From an uncultured Clostridia bacterium (GTDB taxonomy: Bacteria; Bacillota; Clostridia; Oscillospirales; Acutalibacteraceae), in assembly GCA_947598155.1 (NCBI GenBank), contig CANQFC010000006.1, positions 62,001 to 126,000 of the forward strand: 64,000 nt of DNA, given 5' to 3'. Each line of letters opens with the position of its first letter. Position 1 is the stretch's first letter. This document shows positions 8,052 through 14,862 of the stretch, piece after piece. Under the pieces are notes generated by a model that worked only from the letters and a program-made list of their open reading frames with translations, was not told where the DNA came from and searched no databases. Position numbers and translations under genes: made by a program.

Positions 8052-8504
8052 ATGAGGAAGATTATAGCGATTTTGATTTTATTTACGCTTATTTTTTGTT
8101 TCGCCGCATGCGGCAAGAGTAAACAGTACAAAAAAATAGGCGACGCACCCACTTTGGCGGTTGAAAATCTTAAAACAACCGAGGAGACAGAGCAGGAGAG
8201 CGAAACGGGCGAAGAAAATACAACCGAAGAAGAGAGCAGTCAGACGGACGAAAGCGAGCCACAGGATACAACTTCGGGTAACAGACCGTCGGTACAGCCG
8301 ACGCGCCGTCCAAGCACGACTCGGCCGGCGTCCCCAAGCACCTCTAAAACCGAACCGTCTACCGAGCAAAAGCCTGTCAAGCCGTCTAATAAACCCGAAC
8401 CTTCGGAAGAACCGTCTGAGCATTCTACCGACGAGCCGGATACCGAGTCATTACCGCAGGAGAGCGAGTCTGAGAAGAGTACATCAGACAAACAGAACGA
8501 CTGA
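8052..8504 (+). CDS. Small lipoprotein with low-complexity Thr/Glu/Pro/Ser region
   Basis: A 150-residue secreted protein. A basic, hydrophobic signal peptide ends in the lipobox FAAC (Cys20), so it should be lipid-anchored outside the membrane. The rest is disordered and almost entirely Glu, Ser, Thr, Pro and Lys, with no recognisable domain; such stretches often act as wall-spanning stalks. AGGGTGA precedes the ATG. It lies nine bases after the patatin gene and is followed by a strong terminator, so the two form a short operon. Function not recognised. Confidence 0.8.
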   Translation: MRKIIAILILFTLIFCFAACGKSKQYKKIGDAPTLAVENLKTTEETEQESETGEENTTEEESSQTDESEPQDTTSGNRPSVQPTRRPSTTRPASPSTSKTEPSTEQKPVKPSNKPEPSEEPSEHSTDEPDTESLPQESESEKSTSDKQND

Positions 8505-8533
8505 CCGAATACCCTCCTAAGTTATGCACAATA

Positions 8534-8563
8534 AAAAAAGAGAACCTTGCGTTCTCTTTTTTT
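8534..8563 (+). terminator. Bidirectional terminator between the lipoprotein gene and lexA
   Basis: AAAAAGAGAAC / GTTCTCTTTTT with a five-base CTTGC loop and flanking A and T runs, placed between convergent genes. Confidence 0.85.
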
Positions 8564-8588
8564 AATAAGGGCAAGCCCATTATTGAAT
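8564..8588 (+). repeat. Short intergenic repeat copy
   Basis: AATAAGGGCAAGCCCATTAT then TGAAT, with GGGC / GCCC arms. It directly abuts the terminator between the lipoprotein gene and lexA. Confidence 0.65.
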
Positions 8589-8606
8589 TTTTTATTCTCA
8601 CTTTTA

Positions 8607-9197
8607 TCAGTAATAACGGTAAACGGCTACAACCTTACCGAGAATAACCACTTCGTTTGTAATGATTGGCTCAAAAGCGTCGTTTTCGGGCTGAAGACGG
8701 AAATGGCCGTTTTCCTTGTAAAAACGCTTAACCGTTGCCTCATCCTCAATCATAGCGACGACAATTTCGCCGTTCTCAGCTGAGGGAGTTTTTTCCGCAA
8801 TGACAATATCGCCGTCCAAAATGCCTGCCCAAAGCATACTTTCGCCGCGAACCTTTAGGGCAAAAAGGGAGTTGTCCCTTGAAACTCTGCCGTTATATGC
8901 AATGTAGCCCTCAATTTGCTCCACGGCTAAAATGGGCATACCTGCCGTAACTGTGCCAAGAAGCGGAACGCTTGTAACGTTTTCCGCCTGACCGAGCACC
9001 CGTATTGACCGTTTCAAAAGAGGGTTGCGCTCAATGTAACCGGCCTCTTCAAGCGAGTCAAGATTTGCCTGAACAGACGACGTTGAACGAAGCCCTACCG
9101 CTGCGCCGATTTCTCTTACCGAGGGCGGAACACCGCACTGACTGCGTTCGCAGAGAAATTCATAAATTTTTTGTTGAGTATCGTTAATTGGACGCAT
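8607..9197 (-). CDS. lexA: LexA repressor
   Basis: SOS-response repressor of 196 residues. The N-terminal winged helix contains VPPSVREIGAAVGLRSTSSV, and the C-terminal S24 peptidase domain shows the Ala85-Gly86 cleavage site (TVTAGMP), the nucleophile Ser120 (RGESMLWAG) and Lys157 (EATVKRF). RecA-stimulated self-cleavage should derepress its targets. The ATG has an AGGAGG site. Upstream, the inverted repeat GCAAACATTTGTTTGC overlaps the -35 element, so the gene is probably autoregulated. It is monocistronic in this window. Confidence 0.96.
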   Translation of the reverse strand: MRPINDTQQKIYEFLCERSQCGVPPSVREIGAAVGLRSTSSVQANLDSLEEAGYIERNPLLKRSIRVLGQAENVTSVPLLGTVTAGMPILAVEQIEGYIAYNGRVSRDNSLFALKVRGESMLWAGILDGDIVIAEKTPSAENGEIVVAMIEDEATVKRFYKENGHFRLQPENDAFEPIITNEVVILGKVVAVYRYY

Positions 9198-9269
9198 AAA
9201 AACCTCCTGAACCTGTTTTAAAAAATATATTCGGACGAAAAAATAGAATTTGCTGTTTAATACAGCTAT

Positions 9270-9310
9270 ATTCTAACACATATTTTTTAAAAAAGCAAAC
9301 ATTTGTTTGC
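9270..9310 (-). promoter_or_regulatory. lexA promoter and overlapping LexA operator
   Basis: On the minus strand, TTTGCT (9299-9294), an 18-base spacer, and TAGAAT (9275-9270). The inverted repeat GCAAACA-TT-TGTTTGC at 9295-9310 covers the -35 box. It resembles the Firmicutes LexA box (GAAC-N4-GTTC) with the outer G and C replaced by A and T. Known practice of LexA autoregulation supports the call; the variant box is inferred. Confidence 0.65.
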
Positions 9311-9454
9311 TAATTTTTCGGATTTTTTTAAAAATTTTAAAAAATGCGCGTTTTTCTGTAAAAAAGTTAAAAAAATTTTATTTTGAAAAATTATTATAAT
9401 ATTGTTCATAAAAACTACAAAGTTTAGTAACATTTATCTTTTATTATATAATCA

Positions 9455-9556
9455 TACTCACAGAAAAACTGTGAGTAACATACCCCATCCTCAAACAACC
9501 CCTTAGACTGAGTTAGTCAGTCGGAAAAACGCGCGTTCCGCAAACGCGCGTTTTTT
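9455..9556 (+). ncRNA. Candidate small RNA with C-rich single-stranded linker
   Basis: Between lexA and the M23 gene lie three hairpins: ACTCACAG / CTGTGAGT (9456-9476), GACTGA / TCAGTC (9506-9522) and the terminator AAAAACGCGCG / CGCGCGTTTTT (9525-9555) followed by a T run. The linkers are predicted unpaired and C-rich (TACCCCATCC and ACAACCCCTT), complementary to Shine-Dalgarno-type GGGG or GGAUGGGG sequences, as in several Firmicutes base-pairing sRNAs. A TATAAT at 9447-9452 could be its -10 box but no good -35 is seen, and it lies slightly too close to the first hairpin. No ORF fits. Confidence 0.5.
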
Positions 9557-9640
9557 CTTTTGTAAACATATGTCGCAAAATAAAAGAAAAGCGGAATAAG
9601 AGAAAATAATCTCGGCAATAATAAAGCCGAGGTGATAATT

Positions 9641-10303
9641 TTGAAAAAAAATAACGAAAAACAGAAAAGGGCGATTTACTCTGCGGCGGCAATAGTGCTT
9701 TGCGCGGCCGCATTAGGCTCTTTTTGGCTGGCAAATAAAAATACCGAAAAGGTAAATCCCGAAAGCACAAGCGATGTGTCGCACGTGATTACGACCGAAA
9801 ATCCTACTCAGGTAAATGTGCCGGTTACAAACGTTCCGGATGACCGAACCGAGCCTACAACCGAAAGTACCAGCCTGTATTTTGCGTTGCCGTCTGAAAA
9901 CAACATTACAAAGCGTTTTTCGGGCGGAGAAATGGTAAAGAACACGACAACGGACGATTGGCGCGCGCATACGGGCATTGACATTGCGGGAAAAGTGGGC
10001 GACCCGATAAAGGCTGTATGCGGCGGCACCGTTACCGACGTGCGCGATGACGATTTATGGGGAACAATAGTTACGATTGATCACGGTAACGGAATCACAT
10101 CAGAGTACCGGGGTCTTGGCAGAGGAAGTACGCCTGAAGTCGGCGAGCAGATTGAAATAAACGCAAAGGTCGGGAATTTAGGAGAAATTCCGGTTGAAAA
10201 GGCGGACGGGGTTCATTTACATCTTGAAATCCGTGAAAACGGTAAGCTGATTGACCCCGAAAAGGTGATAGGAAAAACTTATGAAATTAAAGGTAACGGT
10301 TAA
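9641..10303 (+). CDS. Membrane-anchored M23 (LytM) protein, SpoIIQ-like
   Basis: About 220 residues: a short cytoplasmic N terminus, one transmembrane helix (about residues 11-32), a Thr/Ser-rich linker, and a LytM domain (about 90-210). The WRAHTGIDIAGKVGDP motif is typical of SpoIIQ, the mother-cell-facing forespore protein that pairs with SpoIIIAH during engulfment. Both zinc motifs are intact (HTGID and HLHLE), so it may be catalytically active, as in some clostridial SpoIIQ and unlike Bacillus SpoIIQ. TTG at 9641 has a GAGGTG site six bases away; an upstream GTG at 9632 overlaps that site. A cell-wall endopeptidase unrelated to sporulation is the alternative. Confidence 0.7.
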   Translation: MKKNNEKQKRAIYSAAAIVLCAAALGSFWLANKNTEKVNPESTSDVSHVITTENPTQVNVPVTNVPDDRTEPTTESTSLYFALPSENNITKRFSGGEMVKNTTTDDWRAHTGIDIAGKVGDPIKAVCGGTVTDVRDDDLWGTIVTIDHGNGITSEYRGLGRGSTPEVGEQIEINAKVGNLGEIPVEKADGVHLHLEIRENGKLIDPEKVIGKTYEIKGNG

Positions 10304-10380
10304 AAGCGTTCGGCTATTGAGATTTTCAAAATAATATGGTAAGATTTTCACGGAAAACCGTGAAAGGCAATGAAAATTTT

Positions 10381-10857
10381 ATGGCTCAGATTAAAATTTT
10401 TGAATACCGTGAATTTAATAAAAAGGCACATTCCGCAAAAGCAAAGGAAGAACTTGAAAAAATGGGCGCCGAAAATATCGCATACCTTGCAAACGGAAAG
10501 CCCGTTGCGGAAAATATGTTTGTGAGTATTTCACATTCAAACGGCAAATGCGCAGTGTGCACGTCTGAAAGACCTGTCGGAATAGATATTGAAAAGGTGA
10601 CGGACAGAAATTTTGAAAAAACGGTTAAAAAAATTTTTGGGGAAAAGGAAAAGGCGTATTTATTAAATAATAAATCGCCGTCGGCATTTTATGAGATTTG
10701 GACCCGAAAAGAGGCGTATTCAAAGATTTCGGGCGAAGGGATAAAGAATATAATCAAAGGCGCGGATACGTTTTGCCTTGACGGGTACGATTTTAAAACG
10801 CAGTTTTTTGACGGATTTGTGATGACGGTTTGTGAAAAAAGAGAGATAGCGAAATAA
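10381..10857 (+). CDS. 4'-phosphopantetheinyl transferase superfamily protein (Sfp-like)
   Basis: Transfers phosphopantetheine from CoA to a carrier protein. The three PPTase motifs are present: VSISHSNGKCAV, GIDIEKV with the Mg-binding acidic residues, and WTRKEAYSKISGEGI. The product (158 residues) is short compared with Sfp (about 220). The start is uncertain: an in-frame ATG at 10336 would extend it by 15 residues, but a strong hairpin (TTTCACGG / CCGTGAAA, 10346-10365) lies in between, so I use 10381. No polyketide or non-ribosomal peptide synthetase is near; it may serve the fatty acid acyl carrier protein or an unlinked pathway. Its stop codon lies within a short intergenic repeat. Confidence 0.85.
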   Translation: MAQIKIFEYREFNKKAHSAKAKEELEKMGAENIAYLANGKPVAENMFVSISHSNGKCAVCTSERPVGIDIEKVTDRNFEKTVKKIFGEKEKAYLLNNKSPSAFYEIWTRKEAYSKISGEGIKNIIKGADTFCLDGYDFKTQFFDGFVMTVCEKREIAK

Positions 10858-10883
10858 TGACGGGGCAAACCTTTTATTGAATA
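10855..10883 (+). repeat. Short intergenic repeat copy overlapping the PPTase stop codon
   Basis: TAATGACGGGGCAAACCTTT then TATTGAATA. The TAA stop of the PPTase gene is the first base triplet of the repeat; the right hairpin arm is decayed. Confidence 0.6.
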
Positions 10884-10982
10884 AACATTTATTTAAGTGT
10901 TTAAGGACAGCCGCTGTTTTCGCTCTGCGCGGCAGTATTCCGCATTTTGAAACATAGAATCGTTAACCGGCTGATAATATCT

Positions 10983-11008
10983 AAACGGAAAGCATTTGCT
11001 TTCCGTTT
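10983..11008 (+). terminator. Terminator-like hairpin, left copy
   Basis: AAACGGAAAGCA / TGCTTTCCGTTT hairpin; the same 26 bases recur at 11336-11361 on the other side of a MITE-like element. This left copy runs into CAGTTT rather than a T run. The interval 10858-11376 holds no protein gene: only the short repeat, this hairpin, the element and the right-hand hairpin. Confidence 0.6.
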
Positions 11009-11009
11009 C

Positions 11010-11333
11010 AGTTTGTAGAAAAAGTATGCATTACTAAGTATATGCACAAAATGGTTAAGATTATGGGGAACCCCCGGCGAGGGGTGCGGGTCGCCGGGGG
11101 CGACCTTTGCGTCAACGAGGCAAAAGCACCGACCGAGCCGACAGGCGAGAATCCCCACCGAAAAACAGTCCACTGGACTGTTTTTCGCCCCTCCTGTGCT
11201 CTTTTAAAGCACAAGAATTTCGCAGCCTGCGGGCTGCGATGAGGGCGTTGCCCCTCAACCCCACCGCCTTTTGAAAAAGGCGGGCGAAAACTTTTAGTTA
11301 TTTTGCTATCTCAAAACAGTTTATCGACAGACT
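11010..11333 (+). mobile_element. MITE-like element, long copy (about 324 bp)
   Basis: Left end AGTTTGTAGAAAAA and, inverted, right end AGTCTGTCGATAAA match at 11 of 14 positions, forming imperfect terminal inverted repeats. The interior starts AAGTATGC...TATATGCACAAAATGG and continues with a GC-rich segment (GGGGAACCCCCGGCGAGG, and later CAGGCGAGAATCCCCACCG) that is nearly identical to 20890-20995. No ORF of transposase size is present. Either a non-autonomous transposable element or a conserved structured repeat. Confidence 0.6.
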
Positions 11334-11334
11334 A

Positions 11335-11363
11335 AAACGGAAAGCATTTGCTTTCCGTTTTTT
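11335..11363 (-). terminator. Terminator hairpin, right copy, shared with the LRR gene
   Basis: AAAACGGAAAGC / GCTTTCCGTTTT, followed by a T run on the plus strand and preceded by an A run, lying 14 bases past the LRR gene stop on the minus strand. Its core duplicates 10983-11008. Confidence 0.7.
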
Positions 11364-11376
11364 GATTTGTGTTTTT

Positions 11377-12219
11377 TTATTTTTCCTTTTTTACCGCGAG
11401 CAAAGCTAATCCGACAACCGCCGCTGTCAAAAGCGCGCATACAGAATCGGTATTCGCTACCTCAGAGGGCGGCTCCCCGTCAGTATTGACGGAATTCTGC
11501 TTATTTGTGTCTTCGTTTGCGTTCGGATTTTCAGAATTGACCGACTCTTCAAAAACCTTAAAATTTATTTTTTCCCTGTTTGCGTATTCTTCGGCGGCGG
11601 AACCTTTGCGGCCGTAAATCGTTGCTGTATCGGGAATTGAGATATAACTGATGTCGCAATCTCTGCTGAGTATTGTTATGCTGTTTAAACTGTTACAGCC
11701 TTCAAACGAATTTTTGCCTATCATTGTCACGCTTTCGGGTATAATTATGCTTTTCAGGTTTACACAATGGTGAAAAACGCCGCTATATAAGCAAGTTACG
11801 CCGTTTCCCAAATCAACGTTTGTCAAGCTCTCGCATCCGCCAAAATTATAGTCGGATATGATTTTTACACTGTCGGGTATCGTTACGTTTGCAAGATTGG
11901 CGCAATATTCAATTCCTTTAAAGCTTATAATTGTCACGCTGTCGGGTATTGTTATGCTTGTAAGGCTGTCGCAGTGGAAAAACGCACGATGGCCTATGCT
12001 TGTAACTGTGTACCCGTCAAGGCTTGACGGAATGACAAGCTCTTTTGCGCGGCCGTTGTATTTTGATATTTCAGCCGTACCGTCATTTAAAATAATGTAT
12101 TCATATTCCCCGCACGCTTTAACATCTGAACTGCCGTCTGCAAGCGCCGAAACGTCAAAGGCCGCGGCAATGCGTAACAGTATTGCCGCCGACAATACTA
12201 TACCGATAATTTTTTTCAC
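11377..12219 (-). CDS. BspA-type leucine-rich-repeat surface protein
   Basis: Secreted protein of 280 residues with a signal peptide (about 1-27), four to five BspA/LRR_5 repeats (SIGHRAFFHCDSLTSITIPD, NVTIPDSV, GVFHHCVNLKSIIIPE), a Ser/Asn-rich linker and a C-terminal hydrophobic segment ending in KKEK, consistent with membrane anchoring. Such repeats mediate binding to host or fellow-bacterial surfaces in gut organisms. The start is GTG at 12219 with an AGGAGG site. Its promoter (TTGACT-17-TAAAAT) has a perfect inverted repeat inside the spacer, and a divergent XRE regulator lies 118 bases away, so repression by that protein is likely. Confidence 0.85.
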   Translation of the reverse strand: MKKIIGIVLSAAILLRIAAAFDVSALADGSSDVKACGEYEYIILNDGTAEISKYNGRAKELVIPSSLDGYTVTSIGHRAFFHCDSLTSITIPDSVTIISFKGIEYCANLANVTIPDSVKIISDYNFGGCESLTNVDLGNGVTCLYSGVFHHCVNLKSIIIPESVTMIGKNSFEGCNSLNSITILSRDCDISYISIPDTATIYGRKGSAAEEYANREKINFKVFEESVNSENPNANEDTNKQNSVNTDGEPPSEVANTDSVCALLTAAVVGLALLAVKKEK

Positions 12220-12263
12220 ATTTTCTCCTCCTTAAATTTATCTGCATTTCAAATATTGCAATC

Positions 12264-12311
12264 ATTTTATCTGTATTACAGATAAAAGTCAATATCTGAA
12301 TTACAGATATT
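12264..12311 (-). promoter_or_regulatory. LRR promoter with two copies of a probable XRE operator
   Basis: On the minus strand, TTGACT (12292-12287), 17 bases, TAAAAT (12269-12264). The spacer is filled by the palindrome ATCTGTATTACAGAT (12269-12283; arms extend to 12265-12287). A second copy, ATCTGAATTACAGAT inside AATATCTG...CAGATATT, is centred 25 bases away at 12301, near the XRE start. Two near-identical dyads between divergent genes argue for a repressor site. Confidence 0.75.
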
Positions 12312-12337
12312 GCATAATATTTTTCGGAGGGTTCATT

Positions 12338-12553
12338 ATGGTTTTTAACAATATAAAAAATCTGAGAGTCGATCGTGATATAAGGCAAAGGGATATTGCA
12401 AAATTGCTGAACATTTCGCAAAACACTTATTCTCAGTATGAAACGGGCGTTATCGCCCTGACAGCTGAGGTTTTGATAAAGCTGGCCGACTATTACGGCG
12501 TGAGCGTTGATTATCTGCTTGGCAGAACCGACAATCCGAAAACTAACAAATAA
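12338..12553 (+). CDS. XRE-family helix-turn-helix regulator
   Basis: A 71-residue single-domain DNA-binding protein. The HTH_3 fold is clear: RQRDIAKLLNISQNTYSQYE followed by LIKLADYYGVSVDYLLG, as in SinR/phage-repressor-like proteins. A CGGAGG site precedes the ATG at 12338. It faces the LRR surface gene across 118 bases containing two matching dyads, so it probably represses that gene and itself. It has no effector or oligomerisation domain beyond the fold. A tRNA gene lies just downstream, which could mean the pair arrived by integration, but no integrase is seen. Confidence 0.9.
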   Translation: MVFNNIKNLRVDRDIRQRDIAKLLNISQNTYSQYETGVIALTAEVLIKLADYYGVSVDYLLGRTDNPKTNK

Positions 12554-12612
12554 GGCGCTGAAAAAATAAGTGTTAAAATTGGAAAATGTGTAAATAGCCT
12601 CCCGCTCCTCAC

Positions 12613-12626
12613 GGGTTCGAGTCCCT
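12613..12626 (+). other. Inverted copy of a tRNA T-arm sequence
   Basis: GGGTTCGAGTCCCT is a T-arm half identical to that of the neighbouring tRNA-Met but on the opposite strand, 60 bases away. No tRNA fold surrounds it. The rest of 12554-12942 contains two terminators and the tRNA, and no protein gene. Confidence 0.5.
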
Positions 12627-12634
12627 AAAAAAAT

Positions 12635-12664
12635 CAAAAAAGACTGAACGCTAATTGCGTTCAG
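12635..12664 (-). terminator. Terminator downstream of tRNA-Met
   Basis: CTGAACGC / GCGTTCAG stem with a five-base loop and a T run on the minus strand, nine bases past the tRNA CCA end. Confidence 0.8.
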
Positions 12665-12672
12665 CCTTAATG

Positions 12673-12749
12673 TGGTGGACCAGCAGGGACTCGAACCCCG
12701 GACCGACCGGTTATGAGCCGGTTGCTCTAACCAACTGAGCTACTGGTCC
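12673..12749 (-). tRNA. tRNA-Met (CAT), elongator type
   Basis: Seventy-seven bases including encoded CCA. The acceptor stem GGACCAG / CTGGTCC, D arm AGCTCAGTTGGTTAGAGC, anticodon loop CTCATAA with anticodon CAT, and T arm GGGGTTCGAGTCCC all fold. The three G-C pairs at the anticodon-stem base of initiator tRNA are lacking and a 1-72 pair is present, so it is not tRNA-fMet. A lysidine-modified tRNA-Ile2 cannot be wholly excluded from sequence alone, but the body matches elongator Met. Confidence 0.93.
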
Positions 12750-12860
12750 TTTTCCGTTGCTAAAATATTATATAGGCAAAATTCAAAAAAGTCAATAGTA
12801 AATTGCGCTTATGCTTACATAATTTTTCAGATGAAACAAAATAATAAGCCGACTGCCGTA

Positions 12861-12900
12861 AAAAAACGGTTTACGAACATTTAATGTGGCGTAAACCGTT
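12861..12900 (-). terminator. Terminator downstream of galU
   Basis: AACGGTTTACG / CGTAAACCGTT stem with T run on the minus strand, about 40 bases after the galU stop. Confidence 0.8.
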
Positions 12901-12942
12901 CTTTTATCTTTGAGCAGTAAATTTCGCATTCAATATTAAGTA

Positions 12943-13821
12943 TTAAAGAGTTTTAGCGATAGCTTTGAGATATTCCTTAAAATCTTCGCCGATTTCGGCG
13001 TGCTTTAATGCAACCTCAACGTTTGCTTTCATAATGCCGAGCTTATTGCCCATATCGTAACGCGTGCCGTTAAAATCAACCGCCGTGAGCCTTCCCTGCT
13101 TTGCGAGCTCGCACATAGCGTCTGTTAAGTAAACCTCTCCGCTCTTAGCGTCGGGCGGGGTCTGCTCAATAAGGTCAAAAATTTCAGGCGGAAGAACAAC
13201 TCTGCCGAGAATTGAATAGCAGGAGAGAATTTCTTCGGGGGTGGGCTTTTCGATTATATTGTGAACGGACATAACGTTGCCCTCAAGCGGCGTTACGTCA
13301 AGCGTGCAATATTTCGGAACGTCTTTACGGGGAACCTCTTTAACGCCTACTGTGCCTACGCCGTATTTTTCATAAGCGCGGCAGAGCTGGCCTATAACGG
13401 GATCCTCGGAAATAATAACGTCGTCGCCGTACATAACTGCAAACGGCTCATCGCCTACAAAGCTCCTCGCGCAGCATATGGCGTGGCCGAGACCTTTTGT
13501 CTCTTTTTGGCGGATAAAGTAAATATTCGCAAGGCTTGAGCAGGCTTTAACATCTTCTAAAATTTTGGCCTTGCTCGCGTTTCCCTCAAGCTTTGTTTCA
13601 AGCTCAAAGGCGTGGTCGAAATGGTCTTCAATAACGCCTTTGCCACGGTTTGTAACAATAAGAATATCGGTAATGCCTGCCGCGGCCGCCTCCTCAACAA
13701 TGTACTGGATGGCGGGCTTATCAACAATGTTGAGCATCTCTTTCGGGACTGCTTTTGACGCGGGTAAAACTCTTGTGCCAAGACCTGCCGCAGGGATAAT
13801 TGCTTTTGTAATCTTTTTCAT
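12943..13821 (-). CDS. galU: UTP--glucose-1-phosphate uridylyltransferase
   Basis: Makes UDP-glucose for surface polysaccharides, glycolipids and teichoic acid decoration. The 292-residue product has the nucleotidyltransferase signature IIPAAGLGTRVLPASKAVPK near the N terminus, KPAIQYIVEEA, the RQKETKGLGHAI loop and the VMYGDDVI metal site. The ATG has a TAAGGAG site. It stands alone between terminators. It can supply the capsule system at 27.9 kb and, in the reverse direction, accept glucose-1-phosphate released by the glycogen phosphorylase encoded at 17.6 kb (inference). Confidence 0.96.
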   Translation of the reverse strand: MKKITKAIIPAAGLGTRVLPASKAVPKEMLNIVDKPAIQYIVEEAAAAGITDILIVTNRGKGVIEDHFDHAFELETKLEGNASKAKILEDVKACSSLANIYFIRQKETKGLGHAICCARSFVGDEPFAVMYGDDVIISEDPVIGQLCRAYEKYGVGTVGVKEVPRKDVPKYCTLDVTPLEGNVMSVHNIIEKPTPEEILSCYSILGRVVLPPEIFDLIEQTPPDAKSGEVYLTDAMCELAKQGRLTAVDFNGTRYDMGNKLGIMKANVEVALKHAEIGEDFKEYLKAIAKTL

Positions 13822-13852
13822 ATTTTATTCTCCTTAGCTGTAATTTATTTCT

Positions 13853-13880
13853 ATTCAATAAGGGAAATTCCCCGTCATTA
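13853..13880 (-). repeat. Short intergenic repeat copy, complete
   Basis: On the minus strand TAATGACGGGGAATTTCCC then TTATTGAAT; GGGGAA / TTCCC(T) arms. It lies between the zinc-ribbon membrane gene and galU. Confidence 0.75.
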
Positions 13881-13884
13881 TGAT

Positions 13885-14862
13885 TTATAGATAAATCATA
13901 TTTAAAATAGCGGAGATAAAGTGGTTTATGCCGTTTACCGCTATAATTGATAGTATCGCAAAGCCGAATGACGAACCGCCTTCGCTTAAAATTTGCATTT
14001 TGTAAAAATCCTCATTTTGCGCGCCGGCTTGAGCGCAGTCTGATTTTATGCTCTTTACTCTGCCTAATATGTGTTCTCTATATTTTTTGTCTGCGTTGAA
14101 TCCCAAATAAAATGATAAAGCAATTTGCGCTACGGTTGACAAAGCCGTTACGGCAACGCCCGTGGGGTATTTTTTTATGGCGGCGAACATTTTTGAGTAC
14201 ATTTCGTTCATAGCGTCCATGGGGGAGTCCGCCTCAAATGCCGAAACCTCATATTCGTATGAAATGTCGTCTATCTCTTTCTGCAAACGGTAACACTGCG
14301 GAACCAAAAGAGGAATTGCGGTAATCGCAAGCGACAGCGCGATAAAAATAACACCGAGTTTATACATCTTTCGGTAAATAAACCAATATCCGCCAAAGAA
14401 AAATGCGGCGATGTTAAAGGTGCGCCTGCCCGACTTTATTAAAAAGAATTTGCGCAGATAATTTTGGTAGTTTCTTTTTATAAAAGCTGCGGCGTCTTCT
14501 GTGGAGACCCCGTCTTCAAGCTCGGGAGGAAAAGCGCCGAGGGGATTTGGAGCTTGATAAAGCGCCTGGGGCGGAACGGGCGCGCCGAAAGGATAGTCCT
14601 GCGGATTTGCATTTGAATGCGGCGGCTCGTTTGCCTGAGGATTTTGCTCAAGCGACTGCCCGTCGGGTTCGGGCTCGGACGCGGGTTTCCAAATAAAGCC
14701 CTCGCTGTGTTTTTCACTGTTGCCGCATTCGCCGTTTTTTTTGTAACATTCTTTGTGATGAGGAGTTCCGCAAAGCGGACAAACGACAATTTCACTTTGC
14801 TCGGTAAAAACTTCGCCGCAAACGGGACATTTTTCATCTGTGTACCTAAAATTGTTTATCAT
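13885..14862 (-). CDS. RING-type zinc-finger/DUF2628-like membrane protein
   Basis: About 325 residues. The N terminus carries CPVCGEVF, VVCPLCGTPHHKECY and a later Cys pair, a prokaryotic RING/zinc-ribbon fold. A Pro/Asn/Gln-rich linker (residues 65-125) leads to a membrane part with about four hydrophobic segments that begins RRTFNIAAFFFGGYWFIYRKMY, the DUF2628 hallmark. The ATG at 14862 overlaps the ahcY stop (ATGA), so it is cotranscribed with and translated after ahcY; the in-frame TTG at 14871 is less likely. Function unknown. A second zinc-ribbon membrane protein with a different membrane part is at 53.6 kb. Confidence 0.8.
   Translation of the reverse strand: MINNFRYTDEKCPVCGEVFTEQSEIVVCPLCGTPHHKECYKKNGECGNSEKHSEGFIWKPASEPEPDGQSLEQNPQANEPPHSNANPQDYPFGAPVPPQALYQAPNPLGAFPPELEDGVSTEDAAAFIKRNYQNYLRKFFLIKSGRRTFNIAAFFFGGYWFIYRKMYKLGVIFIALSLAITAIPLLVPQCYRLQKEIDDISYEYEVSAFEADSPMDAMNEMYSKMFAAIKKYPTGVAVTALSTVAQIALSFYLGFNADKKYREHILGRVKSIKSDCAQAGAQNEDFYKMQILSEGGSSFGFAILSIIAVNGINHFISAILNMIYL

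Noticed and set aside
8161-8520. Arg-rich frames overlapping the small lipoprotein gene on both strands
   Set aside because: They arise from the repetitive Thr/Pro/Ser/Glu codons of the lipoprotein; the lipoprotein frame has the signal peptide and ribosome binding site.
9558-9573. A second LexA-like site (GTAAACATATGTCGC) after the sRNA terminator
   Set aside because: Only one half matches; no symmetric partner and no promoter overlap.
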